DNA from: a virus
Direction: 5' to 3' (one strand)
IMG/VR virus record: IMGVR_UViG_3300023176_002712
Location: 1 to 24,433 of that record
Length of the DNA stretch: 24,433 bases
Shown: positions 12,943 through 20,004 of the stretch, piece by piece
Layout: every line of letters begins with the position of its first letter
How positions within the stretch are numbered: the first letter of the stretch is position 1
Notes under the pieces: generated by a model
Told to the model about the DNA's origin: nothing
What the model saw: the letters and a program-made list of their open reading frames with translations, nothing else
The model's database searches: none
Program-made: the position numbers and the translations under genes

Positions 12943-13863
12943 ATGACAAATTTTGCACAACTAAAAAAGTCTAACGACAACCTATCCCGCCTACTTTCAG
13001 AAGTAGATAAAGTAAACAAACCCCAACAGTCAAACAACAGCAATCAAGATGAACGCTTCTGGCGTCCAGAACTTGATAAGTCTGGTAATGGTTATGCTGT
13101 AATTCGTTTTCTTCCTCAAAGTGAAGGTGAAGAACTTCCTTGGGTTCGTGTTTTCAATCACGGGTTTCAAGGTCCTACTGGTAAGTGGTATATTGAAAAC
13201 TCACTCACTACCCTCAATCAGAAAGACCCTGTAGCAGAGTATAACTCTATTCTGTGGAACTCTGGCACTGAAGCAAACAAAGATATTGCACGAAAGCAGA
13301 AGCGTAGACTTTCGTATATCGCTAATGTCTTAGTAGTCTCTGACCCAAAGCATCCTGAGAATGAAGGTCAAGTCAAACTGTTTAAGTTTGGTAAAAAAAT
13401 CTTTGATAAGATTATGGATCACATGAAACCACAGTTCGAAGATGAAACACCTGTCAACCCATTTGATCCTTGGGCAGGTTGTAACTTCAAACTCAAAATT
13501 CGTAAAGTAGAAGGTTTTACTAACTACGATAAATCTGAGTTTGATAGTGCGTCACCTTTGTTTGAAGGTAATGATGAGAAGATTGAAAGTCTATGGAAGT
13601 CTCAATACAAACTGCAAGAGTTTGTTGCGCCTTCTAACTTTAAATCTTATGACGAATTGAAAGCAAAACTAGATTTGGTACTGAACTTGAATTCAGCACC
13701 AGAGACTTTTGCACCAAGTGCGCCAGCACCTGTTGCAGAAGAAAGCGCACCTTGGGTGGCAGAAGAGAAATCTACACCACAAGTTGCAACAACTTCTAAT
13801 GTTGATGATGATGAAGATGATGAAGCAATGTCATACTTCAGCAAGTTAGCATCTGAAGATTAA
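12943..13863 (+). CDS. 32: gp32 single-stranded DNA-binding protein
   Basis: A 306-residue ssDNA-binding protein that covers and protects replication intermediates. It has the gp32 layout: a basic N-terminus (MTNFAQLKKSNDNLSRLL), the OB-fold core (WVRVFNHGF...GKWYIENSL, LSYIANVLVVSDPKHPENEG, KLFKFGKKIFDKI, FKLKIRKVEGFTNYDKSEF), and the acidic tail (NVDDDEDDEAMSYFSKLASED) that in T4 contacts partner proteins. The T4 zinc ligands Cys77, Cys87 and Cys90 have no counterpart; the region reads LTTLNQKDPVAEYNSILW. The linker is Ala/Pro-rich (APSAPAPVAEES). It follows gp59, and a terminator lies downstream. Confidence 0.95.
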   Translation: MTNFAQLKKSNDNLSRLLSEVDKVNKPQQSNNSNQDERFWRPELDKSGNGYAVIRFLPQSEGEELPWVRVFNHGFQGPTGKWYIENSLTTLNQKDPVAEYNSILWNSGTEANKDIARKQKRRLSYIANVLVVSDPKHPENEGQVKLFKFGKKIFDKIMDHMKPQFEDETPVNPFDPWAGCNFKLKIRKVEGFTNYDKSEFDSASPLFEGNDEKIESLWKSQYKLQEFVAPSNFKSYDELKAKLDLVLNLNSAPETFAPSAPAPVAEESAPWVAEEKSTPQVATTSNVDDDEDDEAMSYFSKLASED

Positions 13864-13888
13864 ACACATAGGAGAACTGGAAGTTATT

Positions 13889-13952
13889 CCTTTATGATGT
13901 ATGCGCCTTATACTAGTTTGGTCTACATGCGCTTGCTGTAGGTACTTCATAA
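13889..13952 (+). other. Possible structured RNA downstream of gp32
   Basis: TTTATGATGTA and TACTTCATAAA pair over 11 positions with one mismatch and enclose a second hairpin, CTACA-loop-TGTAG. The region lies between the gp32 stop and its terminator. It could be a 3' untranslated element or a small RNA. No known family was recognised. Confidence 0.3.
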
Positions 13953-13970
13953 AAAATTAACAGTGAAAGT

Positions 13971-14000
13971 AAGGGTTATCAGCAATGGTAACCCTTTTTC
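13971..14000 (+). terminator. Intrinsic terminator after gp32
   Basis: AAGGGTTATC and GGTAACCCTT form a 10-bp stem with one G-U pair and a short loop (AGCAAT), followed by a run of T. Confidence 0.85.
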
Positions 14001-14003
14001 TTT

Positions 14004-14011
14004 TATAAATA
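14004..14011 (+). promoter_or_regulatory. T4-type late promoter
   Basis: An exact TATAAATA directly follows the gp32 terminator, 79 bases before the ATG at 14090. It would give that gene a late start independent of gp32. Confidence 0.6.
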
Positions 14012-14089
14012 TTATTGAGAGAGTGACACATATCATTAAATAGCAACAATTGATTTATATTCTTCTTTTTTAGCAAATGAGGAATCAAT

Positions 14090-14539
14090 ATGCTTGCAGA
14101 ATTAGCAATTGCCACAGCGGCATTTAAAACCGTCAAAGAATTTGTCCAAGAAGGTAGAGAACTTCATCAGATGGGTGAGGGACTTCTAAATTATTTTGAC
14201 GCCAAAAGTAAATTACAGATTGAAGTAAATAAGAGTTCAAAGTCTGATAAGTCGGACCTTGAAGAATTTATGGCACTTGAACAAATTAAGGCACAAGAAG
14301 ATGAGTTGCGCGAACTTATGATTTATACGGGACGCGCTGGTATGTGGCAAGATTGGATCAAGTTTCAAGCAGAAGCGGCACGAAGAAGAGAAGAACAAAA
14401 GAAAGAAGCATTGCGAATAAAAGCACAGCGAGAACAAAAAATGTATGAATATTTTGAAATGGCAATCGCGGGAGTGCTAATCATAGGTTCTATCGTTGGC
14501 CTAGGGTTTGCATATTATTATATTAAAATGTACAGTTAA
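14090..14539 (+). CDS. Conserved T4-like phage membrane protein (149 aa)
   Basis: A 149-residue protein. The N-terminal helix (MLAELAIATAAFKTVKEFVQ) is followed by a long coiled-coil-like charged region (LEEFMALEQIKAQEDELRELMIYTGRAGMWQDWIKFQAEAARRREEQKKEALR) and a C-terminal membrane segment (FEMAIAGVLIIGSIVGLGFAYYYI). Related hypothetical proteins with the same order occur in marine T4-like phages. The single C-terminal membrane anchor and the late promoter would fit an inner-membrane or lysis-related function, but that is inference. GAGGAAT precedes the ATG. Its stop codon overlaps that of the minus-strand gene. Confidence 0.8.
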   Translation: MLAELAIATAAFKTVKEFVQEGRELHQMGEGLLNYFDAKSKLQIEVNKSSKSDKSDLEEFMALEQIKAQEDELRELMIYTGRAGMWQDWIKFQAEAARRREEQKKEALRIKAQREQKMYEYFEMAIAGVLIIGSIVGLGFAYYYIKMYS

Positions 14540-14766
14540 TGGTCATAGATATGTACACCGTCTTGAATTTTGACAGGTTTACAGTAAGCAGTAACCCTAT
14601 CTTTAGGGTCCACATAAGCACCGTATGAGTAATTACCAAACTGTTGTGGGATTCTTTTTGCATACCAAAGACAAGTAGATATGCTTCTAAAATACATAGG
14701 GTCTGGTTGAACTTGTCTAAACTCTCCTGTTCCGATAACAACCATCAACATGAAAGCGTGTATCAT
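14536..14766 (-). CDS. Small conserved phage protein with hydrophobic N-terminus (76 aa)
   Basis: A 76-residue protein starts MIHAFMLMVVIGTGEFRQVQPDPMYFRSISTCLWYA. The hydrophobic start is short, too short for a clear signal peptide. Similar proteins (MYF-S, then C-x-Y-A, GNY, YC-P) occur next to structural genes of T4-like marine phages. Two cysteines (STCLW and AYCKP) could pair. Function is unknown. The ATG overlaps the tape-measure stop (TAATG). The stop codon overlaps that of the gene at 14090 on the other strand. Confidence 0.65.
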   Translation of the reverse strand: MIHAFMLMVVIGTGEFRQVQPDPMYFRSISTCLWYAKRIPQQFGNYSYGAYVDPKDRVTAYCKPVKIQDGVHIYDH

Positions 14767-16889
14767 TAGAAGGCGCCGAGCATCAATTCATTTTTAGCAG
14801 AAGTGTGATGCTGAGTACGAGAAGCAAGATTTGTTGTACTCTGGTTATTCACAGTGCTTGGTGATACGTTTGACTGAATGACAGTAGGTGCTTCAGACGA
14901 ACCAGAATTAGCATTTGCTTCTGCTTGTGCTTGTTGCAAGTCTTGTCCTGATTGTCTAGTTGGAATGAGATTAGCAGAGGTATTGTTCATCTCTGCTCTC
15001 ATAGTTCTAGCACCATTAATTCTATCAATTTCATCATTAGTGTAGAGATATGTAGGAACTTCAACACCATCAACTGTTGTAGGGATACCTGCTTCAAATG
15101 TCGCAGTCCTTGCAGTACCCATACCCAATGCCTTTGCAAGTTGTTTTGCTCTTAACTTCTTTTCTCTAGAATTGTATGGTAATGTTAAATCGCCTGTATC
15201 TACAATCGTTGTATCTGTGCTTCCTGTAATTCCTGCACCTGTATCAGCAGGAACAGCAGTCTGTGCTACACTACTACTTACACTAGCACTTGCACCACCT
15301 AATGCTTCACGAAGAGATTGAATTCTTGCTACTGCCGCTTCATAATCAATGTCTGGAGATGCTAGACCTTTAATTTCTGTTCCTGAACTGAAGAAACCTT
15401 CTCCAACTGTTCCGCCTTGAATTGCAAGTTCAAGTGCAGGTATTGAGTTCATCAAATCATCAGTCAAGTCTTTTATATTAAATCCTGCACCATCAAAACT
15501 AATACTAGATAATTTACTAATAGCAATTCTAACTCTATCAATTGCGTCTGCACCTTTATTCAATTCTTCAGATTTATCTGCAATGGTTATCATTTGCTCA
15601 ATAGGACTTTCATTACCACTCAGAAAACCCATCAGCGCAGTTCCAGCATCCATAATAGAACCCAGGAAGTTGCTACCGGAGAACTTTAGAAGTCCTGCCG
15701 ACAAACTACCCATTGTGTCACTAAATGTTTCTGCTTCTTCTGCGGTTATTTTATCTTTCACACTTGTAAGTGTTTCTACACTATCAACAATACCATCTGC
15801 AAAACCAGGTTTAGCAAGCGAAGCAACTGCAGAACCAACACCAAATACGGCCAGACCAGCACCGAGTGTAGTCAATGAACCTGCCGCTTCAACAGCGGCG
15901 AAGAAACTTAAATCACCAATACCAATAAGAGTTTCTACACTATCATAAATGCGCTGTGCCCAATTAGCATCACTCATAGTGTCGGCGATTGCTTGACCTG
16001 CTCCACCGACTGCAGAACCAACCCCAAACACCGCAAGACCTGCGCCAAGTGTAGTTAATGAACCTGCCGCTTCAACTGCTCCTAGAAAAGATAAATCACC
16101 AATCGATATAAGAGTTGCGACACTATCATATATTTTGTCCGCCCACCCTTCTTTTAGCATTCCTTCCGCAAGACCTGCACCAAGTGCGCCAACGCCAGAA
16201 CCAATTCCAAATGCGGCAAGACCTACACCAAGTGTGGTTAAAGATGCCGCCGCCTCAACTGCTGATAGAAAAGATAAGTCACCAATTTTTATAAGAGTTG
16301 CGACACTATCATATATTTTGTCCGACCAATTATCTTCCATAAATGATTGGCCTATACCATTAGCAATAGAACCAATTCCAAATGCGGCAAGACCTACACC
16401 TAATGATGCGAGAGTTGCAACTGTCTCTGCAGTATCGGCGCCATCAACTTCATCTGCAATACTTGTAAGAATGAGAACTTTATCTTTTACTTTCTGTGCA
16501 TCGAAATCTAAGAATCCTGCAAAAGCGGCAACAAGACCAGCGGCGGCACCAGCGGCGGCAACACCGAGCATACCCATCATGCCCATGCCTTTTTTACCTT
16601 CAGTAGGAGTAACAACAGATTGTTCTGCTGGTCCACCTATAATAGGTGCGCCATCTCCTTCTCTAGATGCTTCTGTTGATTGTGCGGAACCGAATGCATC
16701 AGGTGCTAGTGATGCTTGTATGGCAGAAATCGCTTCAAGCATTTGTGAATTGACGGCATATAAATCTTGAATACCACTTTCGATATTACCTAGTATTTGA
16801 TTACTTTCTATGCCAGATTTGGTATTATCTTTATTCAGAGTTTCTACCGCATCACTCAATCCGCCAATAGTTTCTTTTTTGTCTGCCAT
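14766..16889 (-). CDS. Tape-measure candidate with tandem 61-residue repeats
   Basis: A 707-residue protein, low in Cys and rich in Ala, Gly and Ser. The N-terminal part (1-100) is polar and coiled-coil-like; 101-130 is a hydrophobic Gly/Ala stretch. From about 137 to 426 come tandem units (starts at 191, 252 and 313, period 61) with KIYDSVATLI-IGDLSF, AVEAA-SLTTLG and GLA-FGIGS. The end (540-707) is Ser/Thr/Ala-rich. Its place after the gp26/gp51 pair is where tail length genes (T4 gp29) lie, and its length fits a T4-sized tail. I did not see direct gp29 similarity. It could also be another virion protein. AGGTAA precedes the ATG. Confidence 0.6.
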   Translation of the reverse strand: MADKKETIGGLSDAVETLNKDNTKSGIESNQILGNIESGIQDLYAVNSQMLEAISAIQASLAPDAFGSAQSTEASREGDGAPIIGGPAEQSVVTPTEGKKGMGMMGMLGVAAAGAAAGLVAAFAGFLDFDAQKVKDKVLILTSIADEVDGADTAETVATLASLGVGLAAFGIGSIANGIGQSFMEDNWSDKIYDSVATLIKIGDLSFLSAVEAAASLTTLGVGLAAFGIGSGVGALGAGLAEGMLKEGWADKIYDSVATLISIGDLSFLGAVEAAGSLTTLGAGLAVFGVGSAVGGAGQAIADTMSDANWAQRIYDSVETLIGIGDLSFFAAVEAAGSLTTLGAGLAVFGVGSAVASLAKPGFADGIVDSVETLTSVKDKITAEEAETFSDTMGSLSAGLLKFSGSNFLGSIMDAGTALMGFLSGNESPIEQMITIADKSEELNKGADAIDRVRIAISKLSSISFDGAGFNIKDLTDDLMNSIPALELAIQGGTVGEGFFSSGTEIKGLASPDIDYEAAVARIQSLREALGGASASVSSSVAQTAVPADTGAGITGSTDTTIVDTGDLTLPYNSREKKLRAKQLAKALGMGTARTATFEAGIPTTVDGVEVPTYLYTNDEIDRINGARTMRAEMNNTSANLIPTRQSGQDLQQAQAEANANSGSSEAPTVIQSNVSPSTVNNQSTTNLASRTQHHTSAKNELMLGAF
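15791..16319 (-). repeat. Tandem coding repeats, 183-bp period
   Basis: Near-identical segments, such as the stretch starting at 16108 and the one at 16291 (183 bases apart), encode the 61-residue units of the tape-measure candidate. Further diverged units lie on either side. Confidence 0.85.
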
Positions 16890-16897
16890 TTAATTAC

Positions 16898-17230
16898 CTA
16901 TTTCTTCTTATCGGTGTAAGCATTTGCTCCAAAGTAGGCGGCAACAATTGCTGAAGTAGCAACGAAGTAAGTCGGAGCAATATCTCCAATAATATTCGCC
17001 GCTGTATCATAACCTAACATTGCTGTAATCAAAACCGCCGCTGGATAGTTGAATATACCCATCAAAGCGAACCATGTCATATATCTCATTGCATCTCTTC
17101 TTGCATCCACATCCTCCAGTTCTTTGCGTTTGAACTCAAGGTACATTTCTTGCTCTTTATTACTGACCTTACCATCGCCGTTTGTATCGGCAGGATGATG
17201 ACCAGATGCTTTTATCTCTTCTTCTCCCAT
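16898..17230 (-). CDS. EF-hand membrane protein (110 aa)
   Basis: A 110-residue protein has a canonical 12-residue EF-hand loop, DTNGDGKVSNKE (15-26), followed by a charged helix, and two hydrophobic segments (about 49-71 and 79-104). The loop has Asp, Asn, Asp and a final Glu at the Ca-binding positions. A helix with many charged residues joins it to the membrane part. Its place between the gp51 frame and the tape measure suggests a tail role, or a membrane protein used at DNA entry or lysis; no homolog of known function was recognised. CGGAGA precedes the ATG; the gp51 stop lies only three bases upstream of that ATG. Confidence 0.75.
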   Translation of the reverse strand: MGEEEIKASGHHPADTNGDGKVSNKEQEMYLEFKRKELEDVDARRDAMRYMTWFALMGIFNYPAAVLITAMLGYDTAANIIGDIAPTYFVATSAIVAAYFGANAYTDKKK

Positions 17231-17233
17231 TTA

Positions 17234-18114
17234 CTATCTCCGTTGTTTTGCTTTTTCATTTTCGTCTTCAATAAACTGGGTCAACAGAGTTATATAAATT
17301 TCCCTCTCCCATGGCATCATATTTTCAAGTTCTGTTAATGAGTATTTATGATGTTGCATTAGTGCAAAATTAGTTCTCATGTGATTTACTAAATCATCAT
17401 GCGAGAGGCCTACGCTAAAAAACTTTGTATTCCACTAATTACTCTTTTTTGTTCCTTTCCACACTTACTGCATGTATACTCAAGGTCTTTCGATAATCTT
17501 GGTAAAGTTGTAAAGAAATTCTTTAGCATATTAAATTGTGATGTTGTCATACTTTCGATGAATGCTTGAATTTCTTCTTTCGGTGTTGTATCTACATCAT
17601 AGATATTTCCATCTGCTTCAATGCTTTCAATACAACTCGCAAGAAATTTGAAGTTATCTTCTACATTTTCTAAATTAGTTACATCTTCTAAATTTGACAT
17701 TGTTGGAAATCTCATATTAAGATTAACATTTTCACTAATCTTAATTGTTCTACTAGGAATACTATCCATATCATATTTAATTTGTGTCAAGTCCAATGTA
17801 TAGGGTGTTTGTCCTTTACACTCTTCATCAGTACATACTAATCTCAAATCAATTTGCTCACCTACAGATTTTTCTCTCAATCGTAAGAATATATTCTCGA
17901 TTTCGAATATAGGTAATGTATTTACATCTACTTGGTCGAAGATGCAATTTGAAATGATTTGCTTCATAGCATTCATAACATGTTTTTGTTCTTGTTCTTC
18001 TACTGCCAATAGAAGAAGTTTTTGTTCTTTGACCAGAAAAGGTCTGAATTTAATATTTTCACCATTATATAATGTCAAGTCATATTGTGGTGCATCAAGT
18101 CTTGGTAGTGCCAT
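17234..18114 (-). CDS. 26-51: gp26-gp51 fusion by predicted -1 ribosomal frameshift
   Basis: Zero-frame reading to residue 233 of gp26 and then a -1 shift at T TTT TTA (17416-17422) gives a 293-residue product. The extra 60 residues (SVGLSHDDLVNHMRTNFALM, then HHKYSLTELENMMPWEREIY and LLTQFIEDENEK) have the gp51 character: a short acidic helix pair with the motif PWERE-IY. The frame has no start codon before the ATG at residue 13, which lacks a ribosome site, and a stop lies just upstream of the shift site. The product is analogous to the G-GT pair of lambda, which chaperones the tape measure. The extension stops at 17234. Confidence 0.8.
17410..18114 (-). CDS. 26: gp26-like baseplate hub assembly protein
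   Basis: A 234-residue protein similar to the T4_baseplate (gp26) family: MALPRLDAPQYDLTLYNGENIKFRPFLVKEQKLLLLA, then KQIISNCIFD, a Cys pair (C94/C99 in VCTDEEC) and a second pair (C215/C218, TCSKCG) that could bind zinc together. T4 gp26 is needed for baseplate hub assembly; T4 gp51, encoded next to it, is its partner. A slippery heptamer sits just before the stop. The last residues are QSFLA. TMP and gp54 genes flank it. Confidence 0.87.
   Translation of the reverse strand: MALPRLDAPQYDLTLYNGENIKFRPFLVKEQKLLLLAVEEQEQKHVMNAMKQIISNCIFDQVDVNTLPIFEIENIFLRLREKSVGEQIDLRLVCTDEECKGQTPYTLDLTQIKYDMDSIPSRTIKISENVNLNMRFPTMSNLEDVTNLENVEDNFKFLASCIESIEADGNIYDVDTTPKEEIQAFIESMTTSQFNMLKNFFTTLPRLSKDLEYTCSKCGKEQKRVISGIQSFLA
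17416..17422 (-). promoter_or_regulatory. Slippery heptamer T TTT TTA for -1 frameshift
   Basis: On the minus strand the zero frame reads AGT TTT TTA GCG TAG, so T TTT TTA is in the correct X XXY YYZ register, and it is the heptamer used by HIV-1 gag-pol. About 19 bases downstream a small hairpin, TGATTT-AGT-AAATCA, could assist. The site is seven bases from the gp26 stop. Confidence 0.8.
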
Positions 18115-18153
18115 ATTGTTTTCTCCATAGTTTAATCGTTAGTTAATATTTAA

Positions 18154-18912
18154 TTACCATAAATCTGCAACGTCTGCTTCCATTCTTGCGAAGTTTGCAT
18201 CAGACCGTGCTTGTACTGACTGCACAGGATTATATGTTACATAATCGTTCATGACAATATTAGAACCAAGTGAACCAATACCAGTCACCGCAGTAGTTTC
18301 TTTCCATTTTCTGAATTGCATTGATACTTGAAGTCTTGCTACTTCAGAGGAACTGGCGCTGTATGCAATTTCAGCAACAGTTTTTGGATATGCTTCTATC
18401 AGTGTGCATTGATATTTTGCTCTCAGTGTTCCATTTGCGTCTATGCTATCTTTAGCATCTAGTGCTAGAATGTGAACAGATGTCACATATTCATTATAGT
18501 AATTAGTTTTTGATGTGTCCGGATCAATAATTGTTCTCTGCCAAGCATCAAAAAATTTCTTTACAGTATATTCTCTATCCATATAAAATGTAAAATTGAC
18601 AGGTGTGTAACTGTGACCATAAGGAATTTCTCTTCCTGGTCCATACTGTTTATTTAGTTTAGTATCTATATTCATTGATGGTAGTGATGTTGCTTCACAA
18701 TAAAGATTTACTAGTCTTTGTCCATTTATTAGTTGCGAGTATCTTCCGTATTGATTTTGACCAGCATTGATATCTGAAAATCTAGATAACTGACCTAAAT
18801 TATTAGCAGATGGACCTCTAGGCACATCAATAACTACCATATACCTATTAGACTTTGCAAGTCCTGCTCCGTCTCTTCCATGCACTTCTGCAATAAAATT
18901 ATCTATACTCAT
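18154..18912 (-). CDS. 54: gp54-like tail-tube initiator / tube family protein
   Basis: A 252-residue protein with the tail-tube fold pattern: NFIAEVHGRDGAGLAKSNRYMVVIDVP, FYMDREYTVKKFFDAWQRTIID, TSVHILALDA, CTLIEAYPKTVAEIAYS and VARLQVSMQFRKWKE. This resembles T4 gp54 and gp19. The length (T4 gp19 is 163, gp54 is 320) and the surroundings favour gp54, which joins the baseplate to the tube. Its start makes ATGA with the gene before. gp48, its partner in T4, is encoded on the other strand at 20005. Confidence 0.75.
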   Translation of the reverse strand: MSIDNFIAEVHGRDGAGLAKSNRYMVVIDVPRGPSANNLGQLSRFSDINAGQNQYGRYSQLINGQRLVNLYCEATSLPSMNIDTKLNKQYGPGREIPYGHSYTPVNFTFYMDREYTVKKFFDAWQRTIIDPDTSKTNYYNEYVTSVHILALDAKDSIDANGTLRAKYQCTLIEAYPKTVAEIAYSASSSEVARLQVSMQFRKWKETTAVTGIGSLGSNIVMNDYVTYNPVQSVQARSDANFARMEADVADLW

Positions 18913-19502
18913 CTTGCCCTCATTTTTCTGTTACTGTCTAAATAGACTTGTTGCTTACTTGCACCCCTAAAACTCTCTGTTGGTAACATTGCCGCTGTTG
19001 TCCAGTCATCAGGTTGTATAAACAAGTATCTACCTTTTATTTGACTTTTCTTATATCTCTTCACAGAAGGTCTTACTTCTCTAAATCTAGCAAAGTTACT
19101 TAGTATACCCCAATCTGCACGAATTCTAGTTTGAATGTCAGTATCACCTACTTTAAATCTACTTAGTTTCTCTAATAGTATAACTCTATTGACTGGATGT
19201 AGATAGTGAAAGTTTATTGCGGTAATGTAACTACTTTCGACATTAAATGGAAGTATAAGAGGAAACATATCATAGTAAGGTAATGCTGGAGTTCCTTTTC
19301 CAATAGGGTTTGAATAGTTTATCAAATACATACGTCCAGGTAACATTCTGCCTGTCATATTTTCTGCATACTCTCTTTGAAACTGCGTAGGTTCATAGCG
19401 AGTACCGACAAGACTTTTTACTTGGTCTTGATACCATTGTGCAGAACGTCTTTGGTCTCCAGACGCATTCCTTATTTCTTCTAGTACTTTAATCTCTGCC
19501 AT
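18909..19502 (-). CDS. gp2-like DNA end-protector candidate
   Basis: A 197-residue protein with YLINYSNPIGKGTPALPYYDMFPLILPFNVESSYITAINFHYLHPVNRVILLEKL and RYLFIQPDDWTTAAMLP. The LPYYDxFPLI...NFHYL pattern is shared with T4-like phage proteins that are often labelled gp2 DNA end protector, though my recall of that label is not firm. T4 gp2 caps the packaged DNA ends against RecBCD. Its place next to gp4 fits the T4 order 2-4-53. An alternative is a neck or head-completion protein. Confidence 0.5.
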   Translation of the reverse strand: MAEIKVLEEIRNASGDQRRSAQWYQDQVKSLVGTRYEPTQFQREYAENMTGRMLPGRMYLINYSNPIGKGTPALPYYDMFPLILPFNVESSYITAINFHYLHPVNRVILLEKLSRFKVGDTDIQTRIRADWGILSNFARFREVRPSVKRYKKSQIKGRYLFIQPDDWTTAAMLPTESFRGASKQQVYLDSNRKMRAR

Positions 19503-19515
19503 AATAGTATTTATG

Positions 19516-19950
19516 CTACTTTAAATGGTCTTCTGTGAGAATTATGAAATCCCATTTCTTATCTTTAGCATATTCACTTGCCGCTTTCCATTTCGCAGAA
19601 TTAACTCCCCAATTCTTAACTTCAGAAAACCAAGACTTTGACTTCTTCTTAGGATTAGTTTCGGGAGGTTTAGTGTATTTTTTGGGTTTTACTTCTACTA
19701 GATAAGATTTAATCAGTCCATCTTTTGTTCTGACTTGTATATAGAAGTCTACGAAATATCGATGTATTTTATTATCAAGAGGTGACACATAAGGAATCAC
19801 AGTTTCTTCACTTCCCCATTTGATAACGTCAGGATTTAGGTCACACCATTTCATAAGTTTACGTTCCCAAAGAGAGCGATATATCACATTCGATGGATTA
19901 CCTGCGTATTTGTCTTTATTTTGCGGAGTGTATCTACCTTTATATGCCAT
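19516..19950 (-). CDS. 4: gp4-like head completion protein (T4 gp50/65)
   Basis: A 144-residue protein closely similar in pattern to T4 gp4: MAYKGRYTPQNKDKYAGNPSNVIYRSLWERKLMKWCDLNPDVIKWGSEETVIPYVSP, then HRYFVDFYIQV...SYLVEVKPKK and VNSAKWKAASEYAKDKKWDFIILTE. E-x-K and D residues match a nuclease-like fold of the head-completion protein, which acts when the packaged head is prepared for tail joining. The ATG at 19950 has a late promoter 35 bases upstream on the minus strand, shared with the divergent gp48 region. Confidence 0.88.
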   Translation of the reverse strand: MAYKGRYTPQNKDKYAGNPSNVIYRSLWERKLMKWCDLNPDVIKWGSEETVIPYVSPLDNKIHRYFVDFYIQVRTKDGLIKSYLVEVKPKKYTKPPETNPKKKSKSWFSEVKNWGVNSAKWKAASEYAKDKKWDFIILTEDHLK

Positions 19951-19963
19951 ATCGAAAAACTCT

Positions 19964-19971
19964 TATAAATA
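19964..19971 (+). promoter_or_regulatory. T4-type late promoter for gp48 block
   Basis: An exact TATAAATA lies 34 bases before the gp48 ATG, with AGGAAG as ribosome site. Confidence 0.65.
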
Positions 19972-19984
19972 ATATCGTAATTAC

Positions 19985-19992
19985 TATTTATA
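19985..19992 (-). promoter_or_regulatory. T4-type late promoter for gp4 block
   Basis: The minus-strand reading of TATTTATA gives TATAAATA, 35 bases before the gp4 ATG at 19950. The two promoters cross, since each lies beyond the start of the other's transcript. Confidence 0.65.
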
Positions 19993-20004
19993 GGAAGAAA
20001 CCAT

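Noticed and set aside
12774-13043. Minus-strand frames around gp59 and gp32 starts
   Set aside because: They are antisense to well-supported genes, with no ribosome site or promoter.
13889-13952. Possible tRNA downstream of gp32
   Set aside because: There is no T-loop consensus, anticodon arm or CCA-proximal acceptor stem of 7 bp in the right arrangement; it is kept only as a generic folded region.
15791-16480. Regular direct repeats considered as a CRISPR array
   Set aside because: The period is 183 bases, in frame, and the repeats encode protein; there are no short repeats with unique spacers and no cas genes.
16135-16770. Long plus-strand frame (211 codons) and a second at 15583-15948 opposite the tape-measure candidate
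   Set aside because: They are antisense to the repeat units, Pro/Ser-rich and without ribosome sites; the minus-strand frame explains the region and has gene context.
17436-17450. A second slippery-like run (AAAAAAG) upstream on the minus strand in gp26
   Set aside because: It is in the wrong register for the gp26 frame, and the -1 frame meets a TAG shortly after it.
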